Below, in pieces: positions 54,022-64,000 of a stretch of 64,000 bases of DNA. Position 1 is the first letter of the stretch. Every line of letters starts with the position of its first letter. The translations under genes were made by a program, and so were the position numbers. Under the pieces are notes generated by a model. The model was not told where the DNA came from, ran no database searches, and saw only the letters and a program-made list of their open reading frames with translations. This stretch comes from Notospermus geniculatus (Eukaryota; Nemertea; Pilidiophora; Heteronemertea; Lineidae). The DNA lies in contig NMRB01002090.1 of the NCBI GenBank assembly GCA_002633025.1, positions 27,496 to 91,495 of the forward strand, read 5' to 3'.

Positions 54022-55547
54022 TTTCTCGCTTCAAATGACACGCGGGCGGTTTTGCAATCAAAATCGTCGAAATACCAGTCAATATTGCCAGCTTTTGTGA
54101 TCATCAACAACATGGGGTAACTGTTAACATTTTCCTGAACACAATAGCCCAAACGTGTCGCACGTTAGCTCACAATTTCAAAGAAATGAGCAAGCGAACG
54201 GCGCCGATGTGGGTCCAGTGTCGTGCGTTCATCTAGGTCCGCATCGACATTACATCAGGCGTGGTGCAGCGCAATGCGGATCATTTGAGTGATGATAAAC
54301 GCCACGAGAACTTCTCTCTGATGACTTTCGGTACGATATAANCCATGGTGGCGTTGCTCGGAGGTCAGATACCGCGTGGTTGTTTTTCGGCCATTTTGTC
54401 ATGTTTGTTGAGCATGAGAGACCTGCGTTTCTTTTGCTCCCTCACCTGTCGTATTATTAATGCCTGTTTTTCTTCCACCTGTCGGGTTTCCCTCAGCTAT
54501 TGTGGAAACTAATGTTCTGTACGTATCATACATATGTATAAGTTTGTTTTCATCTTGCTAGAAGTCTTGAAAGATGTAGGCCTAGGGCAGATGATTTTCA
54601 TTTCTCCACGGAGACCGCCATCTTAATCCAGAAGAGATACGGCCAGTTTCTTGTCGATAAAGGTTGATGAGAGTGTGTGAAGTGGTTTCTGTAACTCATA
54701 TAGGTGATCTATATGTAATAAGCTGTGAGATGAATAATTTCATTCGCTTTGGGAACATGCCAAATTAGGCTACAGGTCATGTGCAATTGTGTGCAGACTT
54801 TTCTGTTAGTTTATATTTCTTCGCATAGGTGGCAGCACCTCACAGTGCTTCATTGAGAAGTTCTGACAATCTTCTTTGGCCATGTTCTGGCAGGGTTTGT
54901 TGCTCATGAATCTTATTAGTCGTTGTTTGTTCTTTCAGTTTACCACTGTGTACTGCTAACACTACCTCTACGATGTTGTGCCTTCGTCGATGTACTACTT
55001 CTAGTGACGCTATCACTGTTGTTGTTTTGGAATAAAGAAGCAGTGTGTACGAGAATTGGTTCTTCAAGCTGATATTCCCGACAGAGTTGTCAAACATCCC
55101 TATCTGACTATGTGTAAAATTTCAAAGTTATACGTACAATAGTTTTTGAATTATTCTAGTTTAAAAAGTGTTATCGTTTTTTCTGGGCCACCCGATATAT
55201 ATAAGGCGAGATTATAAATGATACAATTAATGAAGAAAGGAGAAAGAGAAAAAAAATAAAAATATAGGGAAATTCAGAGGCGTGGTAGACGACAGGTTGC
55301 AGTGAAAGCTGAGTAATTATTCTTCTAAGCCTGAGGGATTGAAAGGGGGAGATTACATTCAGTTAGAAAGATGCTTGATTTCACAAAGGAACAATCCTAC
55401 TCTTTCAATAACTTTTTTATTTGCTGCGTGAGCGGATCATGTGATCATGATCTAGTAGCCATGGTAGCACAAGAACATCCGTTGCCAACGGGCCAAGAGT
55501 TCCCTGAAAGCAGCGTGCTGATAGGCTATAAAACTCGCGCCAGGCTC

Positions 55548-55668
55548 TGACGCCATCTGTTTACCAAAGCGGCGACTTCTACGAAGTGAAGCAGTTGTGG
55601 AGAGCCGGTACATCAAAGGGGGCACCACTCACAACTGCGTAGGGAGTTTAGTTTTCTCCGGATCCTGA
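55548..55668 (+). repeat. Duplicated leader-like segment, copy 2
   Basis: Inverse counterpart of 51541-51662. Only nucleotide blocks, not a reading frame, are conserved. It is followed by a foldback (55652-55855) and, 380 nt further, by a possible first exon. Confidence 0.65.
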
Positions 55669-55855
55669 TGGAGGAAAAAGTAGTCCTTCATCAAAATCAG
55701 CCCCGCCAATCAGAAATAGTCAGCTGCGAAAGCAGAGTGTTGTCAAATAAAATTAGATTTGCTCCTGATAATCTTCTGATTGCTTGACTGATTTGGACGA
55801 CACAAAGGCTACTTTTTCGTGTATGAAGGTCCTCTGTCAGGATCCGAGGAAACCT
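55652..55855. mobile_element. Foldback with CTCCGGATCCTGA arms
   Basis: TTTTCTCCGGATCCTGATGG and GTCAGGATCCGAGGAAAC are inverted, as are AAAAAGTAGTCCTTCAT and ATGAAGGTCC. Boundaries approximate. Confidence 0.55.
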
Positions 55856-56045
55856 AGATTCTGTGTTTGCCTGGTTTAGGACATCGTGTACGTAGCATCT
55901 TCACTGAGTTCAGGCAAGACTCGGCTTCTCTTCCCTTGACCTTCACGCAAGCAAGCCACTTTCCGTGTTGAAGGATTTCACCGGTCCCAAAAGTAGCAGC
56001 CAATCTCGGCAAAGCTTGCATCGGCAGCTCGGGTATGATGACAAG

Positions 56046-56148
56046 ATGGCGGTTGATGAAACTTTTCATTCGAATGCAAACTCTCCGCGGAAGGACTTAC
56101 AAGTACTCAAAAAGAAGCCGCGAAGGCAATATTCGATGGAGACTATTT
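56046..56148 (+). CDS. Possible first coding exon (weak)
   Basis: CAAGATGGCGG (56042-56052) is a YY1-type word overlapping an ATG in good context. The frame reads MAVDETFHSNANSPRKDLQV, LKKKPRRQYSMETI and reaches ATTT|GTTAGT, a fair donor. No family recognised and no downstream exon found, so this rests on context alone. Confidence 0.25.
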
Positions 56149-56445
56149 GTTAGTGTGTTGTAGGACTTGCAGTTGGAAGTCAATTATGTACCAGCAGGCT
56201 AGTGTTGTTCGCTACGAAGTTGAACGGCGTACCCGGTACTCGTATGAATAAATTATCGCAAAGGCTTTCTGATTGGGCGCACGAGAAAATCCCAAAGCGT
56301 TGAACACGGAATCTGGTGGCTTGCTGCAGAGTGTAGGAAGAGGTTAGCGATTTCTACACGATGCATTATGCAGAATGGTACGTAATGGACTTCTCATTTG
56401 AAGAAAAAGGAACATACAGGTCTTCATTAAGCTAAAATACTCTAA

Positions 56446-56634
56446 ACTGTCCCATTCCTGAACTCGGAAAAAATGACCAAATCCTAAGTTGAAGATATCG
56501 CACGTTGTCATTCTTTGCCAGGCTCGGGAGAGTGGGACAAGTAAGTGGACAGGACATTACTGTTTCTGACCATATACCTTCGTACCATTATCTTAAACTT
56601 AGTCATTTTTTCCGAGTTCAGGAATGGGACAGGC
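56446..56634. repeat. Inverted repeat (CCATTCCTGAACTCGGAAAA)
   Basis: ACTGTCCCATTCCTGAACTC (56446 onward) is mirrored by GAGTTCAGGAATGGGACAGG (to about 56634), with TGGGACAAGTAAGTGG also partly repeated. Probably a small foldback. Confidence 0.6.
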
Positions 56635-56639
56635 AAGTG

Positions 56640-57258
56640 GGAGTTCAGAGTGGATAAGAAAGTCCTTTTATCAATTTTGGTATGAATCATTATGGCACTT
56701 TATTACGATCGGGGCAGTTAATTTTCGACCTTGCCTATGTGCATGTAGTAGGCAGGCGCCATTCTGGCTTCTTTTACGAAACGAATTCTGGTGTACAAAT
56801 ACCGGTACTGTGTTGGCGAATAGACCTGGGACAAACTCGTCCCCAGTGGGTTTACGTTCCTACAACACCACTGGAAAGGGCTGACGACTTCAGGAATACT
56901 GCGCATGCGCGATATACTAATTTTGAGGTAGTCTCGTGCCACCAGACTCTGCAATTTTCAATTTTAGAGTCTGGTCCAGATGGCACCTTTTGCTTGTAAA
57001 ATCCATCATGGCGGACAATCTACCGCCGATGACGTAGAACACAATGCACAATCAAAGCAAAAAGTATGCAGCGTGCGAGTAAAACTACAGTATTTTGTAC
57101 CCCTCGCTGTTCGGCCTACTGCACTTTTTATAGCATAATTCCCTCCCCAGTCGAAAGAATATAAATAAACTTGCCTGAAATTCCAATGAAAGACACTATA
57201 AATTGACTTGACAACACAAATTTAGGCGATTCACCTCACTAATTTTCACGCTTCAAGT
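56640..57258. other. No gene recognised
   Basis: ATGGCGGACAATC at 57008 is another YY1-like word, followed in frame by an early stop. Confidence 0.35.
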
Positions 57259-57259
57259 N

Positions 57260-59568
57260 ATGGTGCTGTCATGTCTATCTCTGATTGGTCTGTAGATCTT
57301 GAGGTCATCTGCTAGAAGTTTGCAGGGTGAAGCAAAAATCTCTGGCAGGTCGTTGATGTAAAGAACAAATAAGATCGGCCCAAGGACGCTGCCCTGGGGT
57401 ATCCCGCTTCTTACGTGGATGTCATCAGAATCGGCCCCGTTCACAACGACTTTCATGGCCCTGCCCTTAAGAAAACTCTCGATCCAGCCAATAACATTGC
57501 TGGCGATCCCCAGAGCTCTCAGCTTTAAAAGAAGACGCTCATGTGGCACTGTATCGAACGCTTTCTGGAGGTCTATGTAGATCACATCCACAGGTACATT
57601 ATTATCCAAGCTATGAGTAATATCGTCCAGTGTCTCTATGAGGTTTGTGTTGCACGATTTTCCTGGCAAAAACCCGTGTTGCTTCTCGGATAACTTTTCG
57701 GTATCCAGCATAAAGGCAAGAATACTCTCTCGGATACATCCCTCCATCATTTTACAGGTTACTGCTGTGATACTAATAGGCCGGTAGTTACCAGGGTCTG
57801 CCTTATCACCAGACTTTTTATATATGGCGGTAACCCGAGCTTGCTTCCAGTCATCCGGTACTGAGCGTTCATTAAGGCTTTTGTTAAAGATCATGGTGAG
57901 GGGCTTAACTATGAGGTCCCTAGTCTCCTTAAGGACCCTTCCATGGACTCCATCCGGTCCTGCAGATTTGTTTGGGTTTAGATTGCACAACCTCTTGCGC
58001 ACCATATCTTCAGTAATATGCAGGTCTCCTGAGATAACAGAGGGCGGGCTAAGATCTGGTAAATCTCCTGGTGGTTCATTCACAAACACTGAAGAGAACT
58101 GGTCAGCCAGGGCATTAGCTTTCTCCCTATCAGTTGCACAAGCTACCCCAGATTTAGAGGTCAGTCTAGGAATATCCACCTTAACCGCCGACTTGCTCCT
58201 CACATATCCCCAGAAGGCCTTGGGATTGGCAGTTACTTCTCCAGCTAGTTTTTCCTCAAATTGTGCCTTTTTACTCCGGGTAACAGCCCTCAGACGGTTC
58301 CTCGCTCTACAGAAGTCCAAATAATTGGTAGTTGTTCTGTGCCTCCTATACCTCCGCCAGGTCCTGTTCTTATCCTTCACCAAGTCCACAGCTTCCTTGT
58401 CTAGGAAAGGTGCACGCTTCACACGAGAATGACGATCCTTAGTCTTGACCATTGGTACATTATCATGGGTCATATCCATAATAATCTTCTTAAAATGCAT
58501 CCAGGCACGCTCGGCATCTAACGGAGGTAGGACATCATCCCAGTGAGAGCTTATGAGTTCAAGCTCATTACGCATCTTCTGGTAATTCCCCTTATGCCAT
58601 TGAAGTCGGCTTCCTGTACTACGTCCTGAATGGCGCGATTCTAGAAGAGTTACGTCCATATTCACAAGAAGACAAACATGATCACTTTTGCCGAGAGGCG
58701 GGAGGTACTGTATAGAATCAACAAACTCATCGTCAGATGTAAGTACCAAGTCTACCAAGGTAGCCTCCTGGCCATGCCTAATCCTGGTTGGTCTATCTAC
58801 CAGCTGGTGAATAAGACTGTCCCTGATGATAGCCTGAAATTGCCTATCCAACCTTCTAACACCAGATGCGTTCTCATCGTCCCATACTATCGAGGAATAG
58901 TTAAAATCGCCCAATATAATAAATGATCTGTTGTTGTAACAAATACTCTCAATTAGTCTGTTCAGAGCCACTGCATTATCCTCAGATGAGCTGGGGCTGC
59001 GGTATATACAGCCCAGAAGCAATGAACCTTTATAGCCGTGCAGGTGTAGATCAAGCCAGATCATTTCCGTAAAGGTGCTGTTGCAGATCTCTTTCAAGGC
59101 AGACTCACTAGCATTAATATCAGCTCTCACGAAAACTGCGATCCCACGGCCAGATTGAGCGAGGTTATGGATAGGTGTAAGATATCCTTCTATGATAATC
59201 ATATTCTCCGACAGGACATTGCCTGTCTTAGCTTTGACTTCCACCAAGCAAATAACATGAGGTTTAAGTTCCGAAATCCTCAGGAGTAACTCATCCCACT
59301 TGGTTAGAACAGAATCACAATTCGTGTAAAAAACCCGAAAGTGCAAATCAACATCGTCATGCGAACAATCCAAGAGTGCACTATTTACATCGTTAGTGTC
59401 CGTTACTTGATTAAAAAGCTCTGTCCCGCCCCCCTTGGCGAAATGGCCGGTGGGCAACATCAGAGGAGGGAGGTCTGTTATGCAACACTGTGTCCCCAGG
59501 TCTGCCATTGATAACACGATCCTTTTTCCTTTGCTTATACATAGCACTTTGCTTTCTAGACCGGTCAA
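57260..59568 (-). CDS. CR1 ORF2: AP endonuclease plus reverse transcriptase (partial)
   Basis: About 770 residues. The apurinic-type endonuclease spans about residues 78-310: FYTNCDSVLTKWDELL, VICLVEVKAK with the catalytic Glu, GDFNYSSIVWDDE and GKSDHVCLL. The reverse transcriptase follows from about 520: SAGPDGVHGRVLKE, ITAVTCKMMEG, YIDLQKAFDTVPHERLL with the first catalytic Asp, GIPQGSVLGPILFVLYINDL, and LLADDLKIYRP with the Asp pair. The protein performs target-primed reverse transcription. It is truncated soon after the ADD motif. The frame overlaps ORF1 by about 158 nt in another frame, so its start is uncertain. Confidence 0.95.
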
Positions 59569-60901
59569 AGATGCACGAGACCCCTCCTAGGATACTGGCG
59601 TTTGATCTGCGAATCTCAAGATATCGATCAAAGCATGACAACTTGTCAACTTCATTTCTGAAGACCACCTTCAATGGCTTAGGACCTCTGTGTTCGCTGT
59701 TACTGCTTACTGGCAGTCTTATGAGAAGCTTGGGTTCCGGTGGGTGATCCAGGTGGAGTTTCTCTGTAAGAAAATAGTACAACGCATCTTTATCTTCCCG
59801 GGCTCTAACCGTGGGGTCAGGATGATCCGACTGTGGGATGTTGAAATAAATAAGATTAGTCTTTCTCCTTTCCTCGTCCATAAGTTCCGCTCTTAAGTCA
59901 TCAATCTTGCTATCCATTGCATTAGCATCAATTTCTAGTTTTCGCATTTCCAAGTCGTGCATGATATCACCCCTGACAGTAGCCACGGCTGTTCTAAGCT
60001 CTTCGTGCGTGATCCTATCGGCTCTAATAATATCCACTTCTGCCGCAATGTCCATAACATCCTTCTTGTCAGCCTTAGCATCAAGCATGGAGAAGACTTC
60101 ACGTTGATTGAGCTCTAATTTACTCATAATCTCGGTAAGACTAACCATTTGCATAGTAAGCTTGTCAATACGATCGACTAGTTTGTGATGAACTTCAGAT
60201 GACTTGGAAGCTTGCAGCATTTCACCTTTCTTTATAATAGACTTGCAGTTTACACAAGTATATAGGTAATTATCCAAAAATGACTGATCCACCGCAGACA
60301 TTATGTGCGTAAACGTGTCACTACAGGCATTACAAACAGGTCGCGTGCAAAAACTGCATGTAACTTGACATCCTTCGATCAGGGTTCTAGCACCACATTC
60401 CAGACATAAACCATGGATGTACAGGGATTTAGCTGGTGTGGACGAGGAGGGCGCTACGGTAGACGATGGGCCCGGTGCAGGGGGGGTAACTCGATCACGG
60501 TCACCTGAAGTTACACGCTTACGCTTTCTTGCAGCGCTACTAACCTCACTATCATTCCTAGCTATTAAAGACGGGCTCATAGGTGGAGTAACAAAGCCTG
60601 CAGAGTCAGGAGGTATACCAGTTTTCATCCTGGAAATAAGTAATTTGAGTGACTGGTTACCCCTTCCAATAGTATCATCCTCACCATCCTCAGCAATTGT
60701 CTCTATCACTTGGGTACACGTGTAAGGTATAGTTTCAGAGTCAGAGATGAAAGTCTCAGACATACTAGTAAGAGTCTCAGACATTACAGTCTGACTGCTA
60801 AGATCCACCGATTCTTGCTCATTAGGCCTAAGCCTAGCCCTACCACCAGCATCCACATCTGTCATTGTCCAGGATTGCGTCCAAAAAAGCTCTAACAGCA
60901 A
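59411..60901 (-). CDS. CR1 ORF1: PHD-like zinc finger and RRM-like RNA-binding protein
   Basis: 496 residues; the likely start is Met13. Residues 166-219 hold a cross-brace zinc finger (Cys166, 169, 178, 182, 185, 190, 193, His199, Cys216, 219; LCLECGARTLIEGCQVTCSF), typical of CR1-clade ORF1. A helical region follows (about 235-345), then an RRM-like part beginning KTNLIYFNIPQSD and containing RGPKPLKVVFRNEVD. The family chaperones LINE RNA. No frameshift seen. Confidence 0.9.
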   Translation of the reverse strand: MLLELFWTQSWTMTDVDAGGRARLRPNEQESVDLSSQTVMSETLTSMSETFISDSETIPYTCTQVIETIAEDGEDDTIGRGNQSLKLLISRMKTGIPPDSAGFVTPPMSPSLIARNDSEVSSAARKRKRVTSGDRDRVTPPAPGPSSTVAPSSSTPAKSLYIHGLCLECGARTLIEGCQVTCSFCTRPVCNACSDTFTHIMSAVDQSFLDNYLYTCVNCKSIIKKGEMLQASKSSEVHHKLVDRIDKLTMQMVSLTEIMSKLELNQREVFSMLDAKADKKDVMDIAAEVDIIRADRITHEELRTAVATVRGDIMHDLEMRKLEIDANAMDSKIDDLRAELMDEERRKTNLIYFNIPQSDHPDPTVRAREDKDALYYFLTEKLHLDHPPEPKLLIRLPVSSNSEHRGPKPLKVVFRNEVDKLSCFDRYLEIRRSNASILGGVSCIFDRSRKQSAMYKQRKKDRVINGRPGDTVLHNRPPSSDVAHRPFRQGGRDRAF

Positions 60902-62419
60902 AGAGTACTACCCTACCTCTCGCAAAGAGATCGATCCTACCAGTTCATGTAGTTAGTTCCCCATGCACATGATGCAGTGCACTGCAGACTTGATCACATG
61001 TATGATACACTGTCACTGGGATCCAATATGGCGCCCGAATCAACACGGGGCGGGAAGTTCAGATCGTAGTAAAAGTTTCTAAAAACTCCGATCCAGATTA
61101 CGTCCTACTGATATCTAACGTAGTCGTCAGCATCCATGTATCGAGAACTTTCCGCCAATACACAGAGAGAGGTAAAATATGGCAATATGACAACAAAAAT
61201 GCACTTTTCTCAGGAGCTCAAAGAAAATAACCCACAGTACCCGCGCATGCGCACACATGTATGAATGAAACTGGTGAACGTCTGAATTTGTTGCATCATT
61301 ATTGATTTGGTGACTTGGCCAGTGACTCACAGCATGGAGGTATTATACCTCCATGCTCACAGCAATTCTAAAGGCCCATTATTAGCAGATTAGGTAAGCG
61401 GTTCTTGCCTTTCTTCAGGAGAATATGTCCTGGAACCCCTCTTAGATGTCCAAAATTAGGCCTCTTTGCGTCAAGTGAGTTTACTTCCCCTAAGCCTTAA
61501 CTGCTTCCTGCTCATTTTTGGTAGGCTGCTGCGTACATCACACGGGGATCTGATCATATACAAATTTGTACGTGTGTCACACGTGGATATAGGTAAACAA
61601 TGTATTGAATGTTCTACCTGTGACCAATTCCTCCACAGCCGTGCATCCATCTTATCGGCTGCCGAAGACAGAACGTCTTGTTTGGGTGTTCAGTTACTGT
61701 TTGGGTGTTCAGTGTTTTGTTTGGGTGTTCAGTTACTTCTTGGCCTTATGACTACACTTTTTCAAGAATCAGTCAATTCTTCAAGAATCATTTTTCAAGA
61801 ATCAGTCAATTCTTCAAATTACTCTGCATGTGTGATGCTAATATGTCGAAGGTGTCACCTTTGGAGTGAGCTCAGCTTAGATAGGGCCTACCGTAGGCCT
61901 AGTAGATGGTGGGGCTTTAAGTGGGGCTAATAGTGGGGATTTATAGCGAGATTTTGCGAACATGATTTCCGAGGTGGTGTTTTTGGTTCTGGTACCTAGG
62001 CCGTAATGTTATGGGGTACCAGTAGCCCGGACCGGTAGGGCCTATTGTACACTGCCAGAGGGGGGGCAAGGGGGCTGGAGCCCCGCTTTCATGATCCGAA
62101 GGGGGGCTTGTAGAGTAGTGTAAGCCTATGTCTTTAAATTGCCCCTTTTTTATTCAAGAGAAACAGCAGTCTTGTAGTTGCAGTTGCATGCAAAGAAAGA
62201 AAACTAAACAGTTTTATAATGTCAATATCTTTAGTATTTTCATGTTGCCATCCGTATTGAAGTGTAGTACCAATACAACAAAACTAACACAAATTTTTGG
62301 GTAAGGTGAGTTATAGGCCTACCACCAATTCACCACTCCTTCATTTATACAAATTCAGAACTCAAGCACAGTATCATTGCACAACCTCACATTTCACATC
62401 TAGGCCTACAGTCACTTCG
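60902..62419. other. No gene recognised; possible CR1 5' leader at the left
   Basis: The part just after 60901 may be the CR1 5' UTR. AGCATGGAGGTA-TTA-TACCTCCATGCT (61332-61358) is a perfect short palindrome. GTTTGGGTGTTCAGT repeats three times near 61680-61735, and TTTTTCAAGAATCAGTCAAT repeats near 61758-61820. Confidence 0.4.
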
Positions 62420-62550
62420 CCCGTATTTTAGAATGCTCCTCAAAGTAAAGGAATTCCTCAAAGCTATTGTTCTCAAGCTATTGTTCTCAACAGGAGAACA
62501 ACAGCCTTGGGGAACTCCTTCTTGAGGAGCATTGTAAAATACAGCCCATA
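62420..62550. mobile_element. Short TIR MITE (GTATTTTAGAATGCTCCTC)
   Basis: CCCGTATTTTAGAATGCTCC and the inverse GGAGCATTGTAAAATACAG bound the element. GGAATTCCTC and TTGTTCTC words are mirrored or repeated inside. Confidence 0.65.
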
Positions 62551-63235
62551 GAGTGCAGTCCGAAGCGACATGAAATCGTGATGCTTCAAGATCCACCTTT
62601 CAGCGATCTGGTGCAGGCAATTACCTCAAGTGCAGTTTTCTGTTCAGCACAATTTATCCGTACGCCGAGAATATCATTTAAGATACATGGTATAATGCAA
62701 AGAGTGCAAAAAAAGATCCTTAGTAGGCCTAGGCCTACATGTACACTAGTATGGGCAGTTGAGGTGCAGACCATTTGTGTACCGGTACTAAATTCCACTG
62801 AGGGTAGGCCTACAGTCAGACCTGGTCCAATGCACTGTGCATGCCCTGCACATTTTAATCCCAGAGCCCATTTTCACAAGGGGTCGGCAAGAGGTGATAC
62901 TGGGAAAGACCCCAGAGGGTTCTCTGAAGGATCCGTGAGTCAATATTTTATTGTGAAGCCAGGAGGTTTTCCATTACTCATCTATTTCCCATGAAATCAG
63001 AGAGGGTGTTGAGATCAGCAACTTGTCACAGACGCATGAAAACAGAAGAGGACAAAATATGCTATCTGCCACGGATTCCACCCTGCACAAAATCTTAAAA
63101 TCTACAGAATCATATCTGTATAGACCCCGGTATAGACCTACATACCATGTATAAAGATTGATAATACATGTAAGATGCTATCTCAACCACTCTAAATATA
63201 GCTAATGCATCAGTACCACTGATAGGCAATCAAAG
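62551..63235. other. No gene recognised
   Basis: Includes GTAGGCCTAGGCCTACATGTAC (about 62722-62743), a palindrome-rich stretch common in marine deuterostome genomes. Confidence 0.35.
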
Positions 63236-64000
63236 AGAATTCGTCAGTAACTCAATCAATAACTCACTGAATCAATCAGTCACTCAGTGAATCCATCAGT
63301 AACTAAATGAACTCATCAGTAACTCAATGAATTCACCAGTAACTCAATGAATTCATCAGTAACTCAATGAATTCATCAGTAACTCAATTAATTCATCAGC
63401 AACTCAGTGAATCAATCAGTAACTCAACAAATTCGTCAGTGACTCCACAAATTCATCAGTAACTCAACAAATTCATCGGTACCTCATTGAATCCATCAGT
63501 AATGCAATGAATTCATCAACAACTCAGTGAATTCATCAGACACTCAGTGAATCCATCAGTAACTCAATGAATTTATCAGACACTCAATGAATTCATTAGT
63601 AACTCCATGAATTCACCAATAACTCAATGAATTCATCAGTAACTCAATGAATTCATCAGTAACTCAATGAATTCATCAACAACTCAGTGAATTCATCAGA
63701 CACTCAGTGAATCCATCAGTAACTCAATGAATTTATCAGACACTCAATGAATTCATTAGTAACTCCATGAATTCACCAATAACTCAATGAATTCATCAGC
63801 AACTCAATGAATTCATCAGTAACTCAATGAATTCATCAGTAACTCTATGAATTCATCAGTAACTCAATATATTCATCAGTAACTCAATGAATTCATCAGT
63901 AACTCAATGAATCCATCATTAACTCAATGAATTCATCATTAACTCAACGAACTCATCATTAACTCAATGAATTCATCAGTAACTCACTAAATTCATCAGT
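63236..64000 (+). repeat. 20-bp satellite with 160-bp higher-order period (runs off the window)
   Basis: Unit AACTCAATGAATTCATCAGT (20 bp), about 38 copies to the end of the window. Variants (CACTCAGTGA, ATCCATCAGT, ATTTATCAGA, CCATGAATTCACCAAT) recur in the same order 160 bp apart (63521 and 63681 onward), which defines an eight-unit higher-order repeat. There are no spacers, so it is not a CRISPR array. Confidence 0.95.

Larger units (their letters stand above)
53328..55199 (-). mobile_element. Mariner-type element, degenerate, with foreign interior
   Basis: Ends TATATCGGTTGGCCCAGAAA (left) and the inverse at the right continue through CGATAACACTTTTTAAACTA, and imperfectly to about 85 bp. 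Both flanks are TA-rich, as expected for a TA target. Only the 3' third of a transposase remains (53555-53845). The remaining 1.3 kb toward the other end does not look like transposase. Total about 1.87 kb. Confidence 0.8.
57260..60901 (-). mobile_element. CR1-type LINE, both ORFs open, 3' end cut at an N
   Basis: The minus strand carries ORF1 (60901-59411) and an overlapping ORF2 (59568-57260). The element stops inside the reverse transcriptase, exactly at the single N (57259), so the missing thumb and 3' UTR may be an assembly effect. No stop codons or frameshifts interrupt either frame, so the copy is young. Confidence 0.9.

Noticed and set aside
54840-55097. N-terminal mariner transposase
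   Set aside because: No recognisable helix-turn-helix or catalytic motif; only the position would suggest it.
57824-58324. Plus-strand 166-residue frame in the CR1 region
   Set aside because: It is antisense to the clear reverse-transcriptase frame.
62467-62994. 175-residue open frame
   Set aside because: It starts inside a MITE and shows no family resemblance.
63236-64000. CRISPR-like regular array
   Set aside because: Unit-to-unit repetition has no spacers, and the genome is eukaryotic. It is a satellite.

Overview
The window is animal nuclear DNA. Genes are split by GT-AG introns, most of the sequence is short foldback or terminal-inverted-repeat (TIR) elements, and there are tRNA-derived SINEs, CR1 and Penelope-like retroelements, a mariner relic and satellite DNA. 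The repeat style (many unrelated MITEs, frequent TAGGCCTA and TACATGTA words) and the ARNT sequence suggest a marine invertebrate deuterostome (lancelet, hemichordate or echinoderm). I cannot tell which from sequence alone. Single Ns and one 699-N gap show that this is a draft scaffold.

Layout. 169-16921 holds two copies (A 169-7277, B 8995-16921) of one roughly 7-8 kb segment full of MITEs. They differ by a few percent and by several element insertions, so they are either a tandem segmental duplication or two haplotypes placed in series. 16988-18035 is more repeat DNA. 18190-38843 carries the one clear host gene, an ARNT (HIF-1beta, tango) orthologue on the + strand. Twelve consecutive constitutive-size exons, from the bHLH to the stop codon, can be read with matching phases; the N-terminal exons were not found. 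39271-48564 is again TIR elements, including a 2.7 kb element built from short AAAACCTAGTTTT-like palindromes. 48843-50461 is an inverted pair of 5'-truncated Penelope-like elements flanked by one target-site duplication. 51138-51683 is an unassigned ORF with a hydrophobic segment. 53328-55199 is a mariner-type element with foreign interior DNA. 57260-60901 is a CR1-type LINE with both ORFs. 63236-64000 is a 20-bp satellite with a 160-bp higher-order period.

Main discovery candidate. The ARNT gene contains two adjacent bHLH exons (18190-18347 and 18465-18622). Both are exactly 158 nt, enter and leave in the same phases, and encode ungapped 53-residue bHLH segments that are 34/53 identical by my count. 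Because 158 is not a multiple of three, a transcript containing both or neither is frameshifted, which is the signature of mutually exclusive splicing. The 117-nt intron between them holds a perfect 14-bp stem, which could help prevent joining of the two. The isoforms would keep the same PAS domains and E-box-reading residues but differ in helix 1, the loop and helix 2.

A second point is a repeat family (24961-25883, 33591-34660, 41319-41660) with about 145-bp internal monomers, each carrying a CCGCCAGGTGGCG-like word that resembles a CTCF core motif. Two copies sit inside ARNT introns.
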